A DNA stretch of 64,000 nucleotides from Streptomyces subrutilus (GCF_008704535.1 NZ_CP023701.1:5312001-5376000), one strand, 5' to 3'. Positions 9,101-17,762 are shown, numbered from the stretch's first letter. Notes: generated by a model from the sequence alone, not told the origin. Program-made: numbers and translations.

Positions 9101-11547
9101 ACGGCACCCTCCGCGAGGGCGGCGCCGCATGGCTGCGCCTGGCCCGGACCGAGCTCACCGCCGCCCAGAAGGAGAAGTTCCCGCACCTGGCCGCGTACCC
9201 GGCCTACACCGTCGACCCGCGCGACCGCGACCGGGTCCGCGCGGCCCTGCGCGGCCAGCTCGTCGCCTCCGCCCGCGCCGCCAACGGCGCCGTCCTCGCC
9301 GCCACCGGCGTCCAGCTCGCCGGAGTCCTCGACGACCTCCACGCGACCAACGCCCCCCTCGGCCCGGTCTTCCACGACGGCCGCCCCACCCTCTCCGTCT
9401 GGGCGCCGACCGCCCAGAAGGTGGCCCTCGAACTCGACGGCCGCACCGTGCCCATGCGCCGCGACGACGCCACCGGCGTCTGGTCGGTGCGCGGCGAACG
9501 CGGGTGGACCGGGAAGCCCTACCGCTACGACATCACCGTCTGGGCCCCCAGCACCCGCCAGGTCGTCCGCAACCTCGTCACCGACCCGTACTCCACCGCC
9601 CTGACCGCCGACTCCGCCCGCAGCCTCGTCGTCGACCTCGCCGACCCGAAGCTCGCCCCGCCCGGCTGGCGCGGCCTGCGCAAGCCCGCCGCCGTCCCCT
9701 TCACCACCGCCCAGATCCAGGAGCTGCACGTCCGGGACTTCTCCGTCGCGGACCGCACCTCCCGGCACCCCGGCCAGTACCTGGCCTTCACCGACACCGC
9801 CTCGGCCGGCATGCGCCACCTGCGCGACCTGGCCGCCGCCGGCACCTCCTACGTCCACCTCCTGCCCGTCTTCGACATCGGCACCATCCCCGAGAAGCCG
9901 GGCGACCGCACCGAACCTGCCTGCGACCTGAAGGTCTACGCCCCCGACTCCGAGCAGCAGCAGGCCTGCGTGGCCGCCGCCGCCGCGAAGGACGCGTACA
10001 ACTGGGGCTACGACCCCCTGCACTACAGCGTCCCCGAGGGCAGCTACGCCAGCGACCCGGACGGCACCGCCCGCACCGTCGAGTTCCGCAGGATGGTCCA
10101 GTCCCTCAACGGGGCCGGGCTGCGCACCGTGATGGACGTGGTCTACAACCACACCGTCGCCTCCGGCCAGGCCGAGACCTCGGTCCTCGACCGCGTCGTC
10201 CCCGGCTACTACCAGCGGCTGCTGCCCGACGGCAGCGTCGCCAACTCCACCTGCTGCTCCAACACCGCACCCGAGAACGCCATGATGGGCCGCCTCGTCG
10301 TCGACTCCGTCGTCACCTGGGCCAGGGAGTACAAGGTCGACGGATTCCGCTTCGACCTCATGGGACACCACCCCAAGGCCAACATCCTGGCCGTCCGCAA
10401 GGCCCTCGACGAGCTCACCCCCGCCAAGGACGGGGTCGACGGAAAGAAGATCATCCTCTACGGGGAGGGCTGGAACTTCGGCGAGGTCGCCGACGACGCC
10501 CGCTTCGTCCAGGCCACCCAGAAGAACATGGCCGGCACCGGCATCGCCACCTTCTCCGACCGGGCCCGCGACGCCGTCCGCGGCGGCGGCCCCTTCGACG
10601 AGGACCCGCGCGTCCAGGGCTTCGCCTCCGGCCTGTTCACCGAGCCCAACGGCTCGGCCGCCAACGGCACCCCCGCCGAGCAGCGCGCCCGGCTGCTGCA
10701 CGCCCAGGACCTGATCAAGGTCGGCCTGTCCGGGAACCTCGCCTCCTACGCCTTCACCGACACCACCGGACGCCGCACCAAGGGCTCCGAGGTCGACTAC
10801 AACGGCTCGCCGGCCGGCTACGCGGCCGCCCCCGGCGACGCCCTGGCCTACGCCGACGCCCACGACAACGAGACCCTCGCCGACGCCCTGACCTTCAAGC
10901 TCCCGCCCGCCACCAGCCCCGCCGACAAGGCCCGCATGCAGGTCCTGGCGATGGCGACGGCCACCCTCTCCCAGGGCCCGTCCCTCTCCCAGGCCGGGAC
11001 CGACCTGCTGCGCTCCAAGTCCCTGGACCGCAACTCCTACGACAGCGGCGACTGGTTCAACGCGATCCAATGGGACTGCCGCGACGGCAACGGCTCCGGC
11101 CGCGGCCTGCCCCCGGCCGCCGACAACGGGCCCAAGTGGAGCTACGCCAAACCCCTGCTGACGCTCCCCGCCCCCGGCTGCCCGGAGATCACCGGAGCCT
11201 CGGCCGCCTACCGCGACCTGCTGCGCATCCGCACGACGGAACGCTCCTTCGCCCTCACCACCTCCGAGGTGGTGCAGGAGCGGCTGGCCTTCCCGCTCTC
11301 CGGCACGGACGAGACCCCCGGCGTCATCACCATGACCCTGGGCGACCTCGTGGTGGTCTTCAACGCCACCCCCACCACCCGGACCCAGCGCGTCCCGGCC
11401 CTCGCCGGCCGCGACTACGCCCTCCACCCGGTCCAGGCGGCCGGGTCCGACGCCACCGTCAAACGCTCCGGCTACGACGCGCGGACGGGGGAGTTCACCA
11501 CCCCGGGCCGCACCGTCGCCGTCTTCAGGACCCTCACACGACCGTGA
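6175..11547 (+). CDS. pulA: Secreted bifunctional alpha-amylase/pullulanase
   Basis: A 1790-residue secreted enzyme with two GH13 catalytic modules. After a signal peptide (about residues 1-28) comes an amylase module with GFRIDTVKH (Asp307), GEVYS (Glu341) and FLGNHD (Asp412). Two tandem CBM41-like domains follow (about 723-820 and 832-930; VVHYNRPDGDY and VLHYQRPDGAY), then a CBM48-like segment (LSVWAPTAQKVALELDG) and a pullulanase module with MDVVYNH, GFRFDLMGHH (Asp1394), GEGWNFGE (Glu1431) and ADAHDNE (Asp1564), and a pullulanase C-terminal domain. It should hydrolyse both alpha-1,4 and alpha-1,6 bonds. The GTG start has GAGGAG 7 nt upstream. Its end overlaps the convergent acetyltransferase gene by 14 bp. 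Confidence 0.92.
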   Translation: MIRPAAGVLAAALAVTLLPALPAAAAAAKAPPPPPDAKLAAEPARHDLTREQFYFVLPDRFANGDPRNDRGGLTGSRLQTGLDPTDKGFYQGGDLKGLTDRLDYVKGLGTTAIWLAPIFKNQPVQGKGDDVSAGYHGYWITDFTQVDPHFGTNADLERLIDKAHAKGMKVFFDVITNHTADVVDYREASYSYLSKGAFPYLTKDGVPFDDADYADGRRAFPKTDADSFPRTPFVPDAKKDLKVPAWLNDPRMYHDRGDSTFAGESSEQGDFYGLDDLWTERPEVVEGMEKIYEKWVGDFDIDGFRIDTVKHVNTGFWTQWATALDAYAAERGRDDFFMFGEVYSADTAVTSPYVTRGRLDATLDFPLQDAIRAYASQGAGAGRLGSVLADDYRYTTDKANAYEQVTFLGNHDMGRFGTFLKQDRPGAGEQELLDRYRLANELMFLSRGNPVVYSGDEQGFTGAGGDKDARQPLFASQVADYLDDDQLGTARTHASDAYDQQHPLYRQISALSKLTRAHPALRDGVQSERLSDGSVYAFARTDDGKGGRKGGRTEYLVAANNAAEARTVQLDAPAGAQYRTLYGGTALIRASAAGKLTVTVPALGSVVLQGVTPLAAPATRPSLTLKAPAPGAAGTVELSADVTGGALNRVVFAAQTGTGPWQVLGSADHAPYKVTQHVEAAPGTPLRYKAVVVDSAGRTAGALAASTAGRTPPPEVPTATQRDYAVVHYNRPDGDYTNWRLYAWGDLADGESTPWPEGHAFTGRDAYGAFAHVKLKPGASSVSYLVIDKDGTKDVAADRTIDVTRTGEIWLEQGEEAARTDRPAYPPQDTGKAVLHYQRPDGAYDGWGLHVWTGAAQPTDWSAPLLPARTDSYGAVYEVPLAAGATSLSYILHKGDEKDLPTDQSLDLAATGHEVWMLGGSPSYLLPQPAGSAAALDLTKSEAVWLDRNTVAWKAPQAAASVQLLASPTGAVTTGDGTLREGGAAWLRLARTELTAAQKEKFPHLAAYPAYTVDPRDRDRVRAALRGQLVASARAANGAVLAATGVQLAGVLDDLHATNAPLGPVFHDGRPTLSVWAPTAQKVALELDGRTVPMRRDDATGVWSVRGERGWTGKPYRYDITVWAPSTRQVVRNLVTDPYSTALTADSARSLVVDLADPKLAPPGWRGLRKPAAVPFTTAQIQELHVRDFSVADRTSRHPGQYLAFTDTASAGMRHLRDLAAAGTSYVHLLPVFDIGTIPEKPGDRTEPACDLKVYAPDSEQQQACVAAAAAKDAYNWGYDPLHYSVPEGSYASDPDGTARTVEFRRMVQSLNGAGLRTVMDVVYNHTVASGQAETSVLDRVVPGYYQRLLPDGSVANSTCCSNTAPENAMMGRLVVDSVVTWAREYKVDGFRFDLMGHHPKANILAVRKALDELTPAKDGVDGKKIILYGEGWNFGEVADDARFVQATQKNMAGTGIATFSDRARDAVRGGGPFDEDPRVQGFASGLFTEPNGSAANGTPAEQRARLLHAQDLIKVGLSGNLASYAFTDTTGRRTKGSEVDYNGSPAGYAAAPGDALAYADAHDNETLADALTFKLPPATSPADKARMQVLAMATATLSQGPSLSQAGTDLLRSKSLDRNSYDSGDWFNAIQWDCRDGNGSGRGLPPAADNGPKWSYAKPLLTLPAPGCPEITGASAAYRDLLRIRTTERSFALTTSEVVQERLAFPLSGTDETPGVITMTLGDLVVVFNATPTTRTQRVPALAGRDYALHPVQAAGSDATVKRSGYDARTGEFTTPGRTVAVFRTLTRP

Positions 11548-12070
11548 ACCGGTCCAGCCGCTTCTCCAGCAGGATCACCCCGTAGCGCCGGCCGTCCGCG
11601 GCCTGCTTCGACGGGAACTCCCCGACCACCCGGTAGCCCGCGCCCTGGTAGTACGCGAGCAGCCGGGGGTTGGTGGAGACGCAGTCCAGCCGGGCCCGCG
11701 CCAGCCGGGACCGGGCGATCCGGCGCTCGGCGTGTTCGAGCAGCCGGCGCCCGGCCCCGGCCGGCGCGGTCCGGCGCTCCACCATCAGCCGGTGCACGTA
11801 TCCCGCGACCGGCGGCTGCACCCCCCAGGCGTCCTCGTCGGACCAGCACAGTTCGTACCCGCCGACGATCCGCCCGTCACCGTCGCCCGCCAGCCACACC
11901 TCGCCCTCGCGCATCGCCGCGAGGAAGTGCGCGGCGTCCCTCTCGCCGGGCTTCCACTGCTCGATCCCGCGCTTCTGCATCCACCGGGCGGCCCGGTCGT
12001 ACAGCTGCACCAGCGTGCCGGCGTCCTTCTCCCTGGCCTGCCGGAACAAGATCTCGTCGTCAATGATCAC
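11534..12070 (-). CDS. GNAT-family N-acetyltransferase
   Basis: A 178-residue protein with the GNAT fold: an N-terminal strand-helix (LFRQAREKDAGTLVQLYDRA), a substrate-facing strand (GRIVGGYELCW) and the acetyl-CoA motif VHRLMVERRTAPAGAGRRLLEHAE, then ARLDCVSTNPRLLAYYQGAGY. The acceptor substrate cannot be read from the sequence. GTG at 12070 is the likely start because longer frames would overlap the TetR gene; no good ribosome-binding site is visible. It is the last of four minus-strand genes and converges on the pullulanase gene. Confidence 0.82.
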   Translation of the reverse strand: MIIDDEILFRQAREKDAGTLVQLYDRAARWMQKRGIEQWKPGERDAAHFLAAMREGEVWLAGDGDGRIVGGYELCWSDEDAWGVQPPVAGYVHRLMVERRTAPAGAGRRLLEHAERRIARSRLARARLDCVSTNPRLLAYYQGAGYRVVGEFPSKQAADGRRYGVILLEKRLDRFTVV

Positions 12071-12095
12071 GCGGGCATTATCGCCACAGCGCCGA

Positions 12096-12842
12096 TCACC
12101 GCGGAACGGGCGGCGCCTCGGGCCCGCCACCGGCCACCGCGTCCGGAATCCCGCCCGCCGCCAGCACGCCCAGCCGCCCCACCAACTGCCCGAAGGGTCC
12201 GTCGGCGGGCTCGTCGGCCAGGATGCGCACCAGCAGCGCGGCCATCTCCGCGTCGTACGCGGCGCTCACCGCGGCCAGCGCCGCGAAGTCGTGCACCAGC
12301 TGCAACTCCAGCTCGGCGCGCGGGATCCGCCGCCCGTCCAGCCAGATCAGCGCCGTCGACTCGGCCAGCGACACCCACGAGCGCACCACGAGCTCCAGCC
12401 GCGCCGGCGGCTCGGACACCCCCAGGTGCGCCACGATCTGCTCGTACGCCGCCCGCCGCACCTCGTCGATCATCGCGTGGGTCTGGCTGCTGCCCACCGC
12501 CGGCCCCCCGCGCATCAGCGCCGAGAAGCCCGGGCCGTGGTCGTCGACGAACGCGAAGAACCGGCCCATGACCCGCAGCAGCCGCGCCCCCAGAGGCCCC
12601 TCGCGCGGCTCGACGAACCGCAGCGCCAGCTCGTCCGCGGCCCGCCGCAACGCCGCCTCGTACAGGCTCAGTTTGCCGGGGAAGTAGTGGTAGACGAGCG
12701 GCCGCGATATCCCCGCGGCCGCCGCGATCTCGTCGATCGACACCTCGTCGGGCGACCGGTGGCTGAACAGCTCCAGGGCGACCCCGATCAGCTGCTGCCG
12801 CCGCTCCTCGACACCCATCCTGCGCCGCACCCCGGTTGTCAT
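12096..12842 (-). CDS. TetR-family transcriptional regulator
   Basis: The 248-residue protein has an N-terminal TetR helix-turn-helix (RQQLIGVALELFSHR, then SIDEIAAAAGISRPLVYHYF) and a helical ligand-binding C-terminus. The ligand is unknown. It lies 50 bp downstream of the ferredoxin-reductase gene on the same strand and may regulate that gene and the metal-hydrolase gene, an arrangement common in actinomycetes for hydrophobic-substrate oxidation genes. A second ATG nine codons in is an alternative start. Confidence 0.88.
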   Translation of the reverse strand: MTTGVRRRMGVEERRQQLIGVALELFSHRSPDEVSIDEIAAAAGISRPLVYHYFPGKLSLYEAALRRAADELALRFVEPREGPLGARLLRVMGRFFAFVDDHGPGFSALMRGGPAVGSSQTHAMIDEVRRAAYEQIVAHLGVSEPPARLELVVRSWVSLAESTALIWLDGRRIPRAELELQLVHDFAALAAVSAAYDAEMAALLVRILADEPADGPFGQLVGRLGVLAAGGIPDAVAGGGPEAPPVPR

Positions 12843-12892
12843 GCCGACACCCTAACTTCTCCGCCCGGCCCCGAACCCGTGCGGACGGCGCC

Positions 12893-13936
12893 CTACAGGT
12901 CCAGCACCAGCCGGTCGCCCGCGGCCCGCGACACGCACAGCAGCATGGAGTCCTCGCGCTCCCCGTCCGTCAGCAGCTCGTCGCGGTGGTCCACCTCGCC
13001 CGCCAGCACACGGTGCTGGCAGGTCCCGCAGAAGCCCTGCTCGCAGGAGTACGCGGTGCCCGGCAGCTCGCGGCGCACCGCCGTCAGCGCCGACTCGTCC
13101 GCCGCGACCTCCACCGTGCGCCCCGAGCGGCCCAGTTCCACCGTGAAGGGCCGGGCCGCACCGGCAGCCGCCGGGGCGAAGCGCTCCAGGCGGACCGCGG
13201 CCGGGTCGGCGGCGGCCGCCACCACGGCCGCCATCAGCGGCTCGGGCCCGCAGCAGTAGACCAGCGTGCCGGGCGCGGCCGCGGCGAGCGGGCCCAGGTC
13301 GGGCAGGCCCGTCTCGTCCTGCGGGCAGAGCGTCACCCGGTCCCCGTACGCGGCCAGCTCGTCCAGGAAGGGCATCGAGGCGCGCGACCGGCCCCCGTAC
13401 AGCAGGGTCCATTCGGCGCCCGCCGCCGTGGCCGCGCGGAGCATCGGCAGCAGCGGGGTGATCCCGATGCCGCCCGCGACGAAGGCGTACGAGGACGCCG
13501 GGACCAGCTCGAACCGGTTGCGCGGCGCCCGCAGTTCCAGCTCCGCCCCCTCGACCAGCTGCGCGTGGGCCTCGCGGGAGCCGCCGCGGCCGTCCTCGAC
13601 CAGGCGGATCGCCACCGCGTAGCGCCCGACGTCGGCCGGGTCCCCGCACAGCGAGTACGGGCGGACGAGCCCGGACGGCAGGGTGAGGTCGACGTGCGCG
13701 CCCGGCGTCCAGGCGGGCAGCTCGGGGGATTCCAGGACCAGGCGCAGGACACCGTGCGCCGGCTCCGTGCGGGAGACGACCAGCGCGCGCAGCGCGCGTC
13801 GCGGGGAGTGCCCCGACACGGGCTCCTCCAGCGCGGGCAGCGGCCAGAGCGGGGAGCGGCCTATGCGCCGGTTCAGGGCGCGCTTGGCGGCCCAGGCGCC
13901 GCCCGCCAGGGCGGTGGCCATCAGGACGCGCCTCAT
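12893..13936 (-). CDS. FAD/NAD(P) ferredoxin reductase with C-terminal [2Fe-2S] domain
   Basis: A 347-residue electron-transfer flavoprotein. Residues about 45-140 form the FAD domain (VRPYSLCGDP), followed by an NAD(P)-binding domain (FVAGGIGITPLLPML, VYCCGPEPLM) and a plant-type ferredoxin domain with CEQGFCGTC and a fourth Cys near LLCVSRA. Such reductases pass electrons from NAD(P)H to an oxygenase or desaturase. The ATG overlaps the stop of the upstream metal-hydrolase gene (ATGA), implying coupled translation, so the diiron-like partner is probably that protein. A hydrophobic stretch at residues 3-17 may be a membrane anchor. Confidence 0.9.
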   Translation of the reverse strand: MRRVLMATALAGGAWAAKRALNRRIGRSPLWPLPALEEPVSGHSPRRALRALVVSRTEPAHGVLRLVLESPELPAWTPGAHVDLTLPSGLVRPYSLCGDPADVGRYAVAIRLVEDGRGGSREAHAQLVEGAELELRAPRNRFELVPASSYAFVAGGIGITPLLPMLRAATAAGAEWTLLYGGRSRASMPFLDELAAYGDRVTLCPQDETGLPDLGPLAAAAPGTLVYCCGPEPLMAAVVAAAADPAAVRLERFAPAAAGAARPFTVELGRSGRTVEVAADESALTAVRRELPGTAYSCEQGFCGTCQHRVLAGEVDHRDELLTDGEREDSMLLCVSRAAGDRLVLDL

Positions 13937-14829
13937 CCGCGGACACCGCCGTTCGCGCCGGGGGAGGAGGCCAGGTAGGCCACCGCCTGTGCGGTCGAGC
14001 CCTCCTGGGAGGGGTGGTAGGTGCGGGAGAGGTAGGTGGGGATGGACTGGAGCATGGCGCCCGCGGAGGGCAGGACGCCCTGCTGCCCGGCGCGCAGGAA
14101 CTGGCCCAGCGAGGCCTTGCCGTCGACCAGCGACGGGTCGTTCTCCATGAAGAAGCGCACCCCCCGCTGCCACAGGAAGACCAGCGCGGAGAAGGCGGTC
14201 GCCCAGGTCCGGGCCCTGCGCCGGTAGCCCCCGTCCACGTGCATGAAGAGGTCGAAGGCCACCGAGCGGTGTTCGACCTCCTCGGCGCCGTGCCAGCGCA
14301 GCAGGTCCAGCATGGTGGGGTCGGCGCCCCGTCGGTCGAGCTCGTCCGCGTTCAGCACCCAGTCGCCGAGGAAGGCCGTGTAGTGCTCGATCGCCGCGAT
14401 CAGCGCGACCCGCTCCATGAGCCACCACCGGCTCGCCCGGCCCGGCGGCAGGGTCCGGTCGCCCAGCAGCTTCTCGAACAGCCAGTCCACCTGCGCCGTG
14501 TAGGGGGTCGGGTCCAGGCCCAGCCGCTTCAGGTGGGGCAGCACGTCGTCGTGGGCGGCTGCGTGCATGGCCTCCTGCCCGATGAAGCCGACGACGTCCG
14601 CGCGCAGCTGCTCGTCCTCGACGTACGGCAGCACCTGCTTGTAGACGTGGACGAACCAGCGCTCGCCCGCGGGGAGCAGCAGGTGCAGCACGTTGATCAT
14701 GTGACCGGCGAAGGGGTCCTTCGGCAGCCAGTGCAGCGGGGTGTCCTCCCAGCCGAAGGACACGTTCCGGGGCCTCAGGTCCACGTGTTCCGACGCCACG
14801 GGGACGGGCGCGAGCGGCGTATTAGACAT
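13933..14829 (-). CDS. Putative metal-dependent hydrolase / diiron-like helical protein
   Basis: The 298-residue protein resembles the predicted metal-dependent hydrolase family (PF10118 type): mostly helical, with metal-ligand-like clusters GQEAMHAAAHD and GAEEVEHRSVAFD separated by about 75 residues. Ferritin-like diiron oxygenases carry the same Glu/His spacing, and overlap with a ferredoxin-reductase gene (ATGA) suggests it may really be an oxidoreductase fed by that reductase. Substrate unknown. ATG 14829 lies 6 nt downstream of a TACATT -10 box, implying a leaderless message. Confidence 0.8.
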   Translation of the reverse strand: MSNTPLAPVPVASEHVDLRPRNVSFGWEDTPLHWLPKDPFAGHMINVLHLLLPAGERWFVHVYKQVLPYVEDEQLRADVVGFIGQEAMHAAAHDDVLPHLKRLGLDPTPYTAQVDWLFEKLLGDRTLPPGRASRWWLMERVALIAAIEHYTAFLGDWVLNADELDRRGADPTMLDLLRWHGAEEVEHRSVAFDLFMHVDGGYRRRARTWATAFSALVFLWQRGVRFFMENDPSLVDGKASLGQFLRAGQQGVLPSAGAMLQSIPTYLSRTYHPSQEGSTAQAVAYLASSPGANGGVRG

Positions 14830-14841
14830 GGCGTCAATGTA
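14830..14841 (-). promoter_or_regulatory. -10 box of a leaderless promoter for the metal-hydrolase operon
   Basis: TACATT on the minus strand (14841-14836) lies 6 nt before the ATG. No convincing -35 box is seen. No ribosome-binding site precedes the ATG, which fits leaderless transcription. Confidence 0.45.
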
Positions 14842-14888
14842 CTGATGGGTAGAGGCGAGGAAAACCCCTCTGCACGCACTTCCTGCCA

Positions 14889-14921
14889 CCGGCACCCGAC
14901 CGGCACCCGACCGGCATCCGA
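14889..14921. repeat. Three 11-bp tandem repeats
   Basis: CCGGCACCCGA occurs twice in tandem followed by one variant with T at position 7. It lies between the minus-strand metal-hydrolase start and the end of the next minus-strand gene. Confidence 0.7.
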
Positions 14922-14948
14922 CCGAACCGAGCCCGCACCGCGCCCGGC

Positions 14949-16871
14949 TCAGCGCAGCGAACCCGCCTTGGAGCCGTCCGTGAGCCTGCCCGACAGGTCC
15001 ACCTGGGCCCCGGCCGGAGCCTTGACCGCCAGCCGGTTGCCGTTCGCCGTCCCGCTCACCCCGCCGCCCGACGCGGACACCGAGGCGAACTGGGCACTGC
15101 CCGCCGCGACCACGTACCACTGCCCCGCCCGCGACTTCCACAGCACGCCCGCCAGCACCCGCGGTTCCCGGGACCCGCACGCAGGCGTCCCCTCCGCCCG
15201 GGCCGCCTGTGCGGCCGCCGACGCCCCCGGGGCGAGGAACTGCGCCTGCACCCGGTCCGCCGCGCCCTGCCAGGTCTCGGCCCGCGTGCACAGCCAGGCC
15301 GCCGTCCCGCCGCCCTCCGGCAGCGGCTGCTTCGCGTACGTCCACGCGTTGACCGTACGGACCCCGTGCGAGCGCACCGAGGGCAGCAGGCAGGCGATCC
15401 GCGACCAGTCGCCGAGCTCCGCCGCCTCCGTCACGTCGCGCTCGGCGCCCGGCGCGCCCGACGTCAGCCGGGCCGGGGTCAGCTCGCCGAGGTCGGTGAT
15501 CAGCCGGGTGGCGCCGTCGCCGGTCAGGGCCAGGGCGTTCCAACTGCTGCAGGTCCCGGCCGGGGCCGGGCTGACGACCGGCGGGGTGACCCCGTCCGGG
15601 GTCGTCTTCAGCGCGGTCGGGCCCTCGCCCGGCTTCAGCAGGTCCCGCAGGGCCACGGCGGTGACCCAGGGCGCCGTCAGGTAGCGGACGTTGCCGTCGA
15701 CCCGGCTGAGCACCAGCGCGGCCGCGGTCTGCGCCGACGCCCCGTCCGTCCGGGCGAAATCGAGGGCGGCCCCCGCGGTCCCGGCCCGCGGCTCCGCGTA
15801 GCGCACCACGCGCAACCCGTCGTACAGCAGGACCACGACGGCCTGGTCGACGGTGCCCGCGAACAGCAGTTGCGCCGGTCCCATCGCCGGCCCGGCAGGG
15901 GTGCCCGGCGTGGCCGAGACGGCCACCGAGGCCCCGGGCCGGGCCCAGACGGCCAGTGCCCGGCGCAGCAGTGCCGCGTCGTCCGCCCGGTCGCCGCGCG
16001 CCGGCCAGGTGGAGAAGTCCGTACGCGACGAGGCGCGCCACAGCGTCGGCGCGGCCCGCACCAGCCGGCCCGGGTCCAGGGCCTGTTCGGCCGCGGGGTT
16101 GAGCGCGTACGGCGGGGCGGCGGCCCCGTCGGCCCCCCAGCCCCCGCCCGGCAGCGCGAGCAGGGCCCCGCACACGGCCAGGGCCGCCGCGGCCGCGAGG
16201 GATCCCCGCACGAGACGGCGCCGGCGCAACAGGTCGGTCGGCCGGGCCTGGAGCACGCACGGGTCGAACTCGGGAGAGGCGAAGAGCGCGTCGTGCGCCG
16301 GTTCGCCGGACCCCGCGACCGCCGCGGCCGGGTCCGCGACCCCGGCCTCGTCGAGCACCCGCAGCACCTCGGGCTCCGACAGCCGCTCCAGGGCCCGCAG
16401 CACGCAGGCCGCGCGGCCGGGCCCGTCGAGCGTGGCCAGCCACTGGTCGAGGGCCAGCTCCTCGGCCCCGCCCGAGCGCGGGAACAGCCGCAGCCCCCAC
16501 ACCTGCGGCAGGGCCGGCGGCAGCTGCGCCCGCCGGGGCAGCGCGCGGAACGTCAGCGGCAGCCCGCCCTCCAGGGCGCCGCGCAGCACGCGCAGCCGGA
16601 CGTACGCGTACCCGGAGTCCTCCGGCGCGCCCCCGCGCTGACCGGGCACCCCGCCCCGCACCGCCGGGACCGCCTCCCGCTCCCGCCGTCCGCGCGGCAG
16701 CGCCCGCTGGGCCAGCGCGTGGGCGGTGAGCACCCGCCGGTTGCGGCCGAGGGCGGGCGGCAGCACCAGGTAGGCGAGCCGCACCAGCCGCGGGTAGTGC
16801 TCGACGATGGCGGCCTCGGCCTGCTCGACGTCGGGAGACAGGGGGCGGGTGGCGGTATCCGGCGCAGTCAC
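14949..16871 (-). CDS. Sigma-factor-like N-terminus with one membrane segment and a large outer domain; unknown function
   Basis: A 640-residue protein I cannot name. The N-terminus (VEQAEAAIVEHYPRLVRLAY) looks like ECF sigma region 2. One hydrophobic segment near residues 224-244 follows RRRRLVRG, giving a cytoplasmic N-terminal part and an outer C-terminal part of about 400 residues with several Cys (CSSW, CLLP, WLCT, ACGS) that could form disulfides. Outer Cys pairs with an inner sigma-like domain suggest a membrane-tethered regulator, but no region-4 helix-turn-helix is evident. The GTG start lacks a clear ribosome-binding site. It is followed by no obvious partner. Confidence 0.65.
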   Translation of the reverse strand: MTAPDTATRPLSPDVEQAEAAIVEHYPRLVRLAYLVLPPALGRNRRVLTAHALAQRALPRGRREREAVPAVRGGVPGQRGGAPEDSGYAYVRLRVLRGALEGGLPLTFRALPRRAQLPPALPQVWGLRLFPRSGGAEELALDQWLATLDGPGRAACVLRALERLSEPEVLRVLDEAGVADPAAAVAGSGEPAHDALFASPEFDPCVLQARPTDLLRRRRLVRGSLAAAAALAVCGALLALPGGGWGADGAAAPPYALNPAAEQALDPGRLVRAAPTLWRASSRTDFSTWPARGDRADDAALLRRALAVWARPGASVAVSATPGTPAGPAMGPAQLLFAGTVDQAVVVLLYDGLRVVRYAEPRAGTAGAALDFARTDGASAQTAAALVLSRVDGNVRYLTAPWVTAVALRDLLKPGEGPTALKTTPDGVTPPVVSPAPAGTCSSWNALALTGDGATRLITDLGELTPARLTSGAPGAERDVTEAAELGDWSRIACLLPSVRSHGVRTVNAWTYAKQPLPEGGGTAAWLCTRAETWQGAADRVQAQFLAPGASAAAQAARAEGTPACGSREPRVLAGVLWKSRAGQWYVVAAGSAQFASVSASGGGVSGTANGNRLAVKAPAGAQVDLSGRLTDGSKAGSLR

Positions 16872-16952
16872 GTTCAGCAGAACGAGCGAATCGTCGGATG
16901 GTCACCCGCCCCGGCGCGCGCGCCGGGGCGGAGGGCTGAGGGCGGCCGGGGC

Positions 16953-17747
16953 TCAGGCCACCAGGCGGGCGCGCAGCGCCTCGACGGTGCCGTCGGGCAC
17001 GCCGAGGCCCTCCCGGACGTACTTCTCCATGGAGCCGTAGCGCGTCTCGACCTCGTCCAGCGCCGCTTCCAGGTACGCGGGGAAGACCCCGATCAGCGCG
17101 AGCGCGATGTCCGGGTCGCCGCCCGCCGTCGTGAACCCCTCGATCATCGGGGCGAAGGCCCGCTTGACGGCCGGGTTCACCGACAGGTATTCGGCCATCA
17201 GGGTCTCGTCGTCCGCGCCGAGCAGGGAGAGGATGACCGTCGCGCCCCAGCCCGTACGGTCCTTGCCCGCCGTGCAGTGGAACAGCAGCGGGCCCGCCCC
17301 GGGGTCGGCGGCCTCGGTCAGCAGGGTCCGGTAGGCGGCCCGCGCGGACGCGGACCGCACGAAGGAGCGGTAGACGTCGGCGAACAGGGCCTGCGCCTTC
17401 CCGCCGCCCAGGTGCCGTTCGGCGACCGCCGGGTCCGACAGCAGGTCCTTGAGCTGGGCGGCGACGGGCATGCCGCCGGCCCGCATCTTGTCCGCGAGCA
17501 CATCGCCGACCAGGACCCGGACGCCGGCCGGCACCCGGTCGGGGTGGTCGGCGCGCTCGGCCTCGGTGCGGAAGTCGATGACGGTGCGCAGCCCGAGGGC
17601 GGCCACCACCGGGTCGGCGTCGAGGTCGAGCCGGTCGAGCTGGCCGGAGCGCAGCACCAGGCCGGGACGGACGGTGCGGCCGCCGGAGAGCGGGGTGCCG
17701 CCGAGGTCGCGGAGGTTGGCGACGGTGGTGGAGGGGGTGGCGGTCAT
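16953..17747 (-). CDS. Protein tyrosine/serine phosphatase
   Basis: A 264-residue cytoplasmic phosphatase of the PF13350 (tyrosine/serine phosphatase) type. It opens with NLRDLGG and VRPGLVLRSGQLDRL and carries the P-loop HCTAGKDRTG, whose Cys is the nucleophile and Arg binds phosphate. Substrates may be phosphotyrosine proteins or phosphoinositide-like compounds. The ATG at 17747 has GGAG about 8 nt upstream. The ten 7-bp tandem repeats just upstream (17763-17832) lie in its promoter or leader. Confidence 0.9.
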   Translation of the reverse strand: MTATPSTTVANLRDLGGTPLSGGRTVRPGLVLRSGQLDRLDLDADPVVAALGLRTVIDFRTEAERADHPDRVPAGVRVLVGDVLADKMRAGGMPVAAQLKDLLSDPAVAERHLGGGKAQALFADVYRSFVRSASARAAYRTLLTEAADPGAGPLLFHCTAGKDRTGWGATVILSLLGADDETLMAEYLSVNPAVKRAFAPMIEGFTTAGGDPDIALALIGVFPAYLEAALDEVETRYGSMEKYVREGLGVPDGTVEALRARLVA

Positions 17748-17762
17748 CGTGTCGGCTCCAGC

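Noticed and set aside
6148..11427. A 1759-codon open frame on the minus strand opposite the amylase-pullulanase
   Set aside because: It is the antisense shadow of a GC-rich gene: the protein is Gly/Val/Ala/Glu filler with no family motif and no ribosome-binding site.
8154..11585. A 1143-codon plus-strand frame in another phase inside the pullulanase gene
   Set aside because: Arg/Pro/His-rich translation with no motif; the +1 phase of the real gene.
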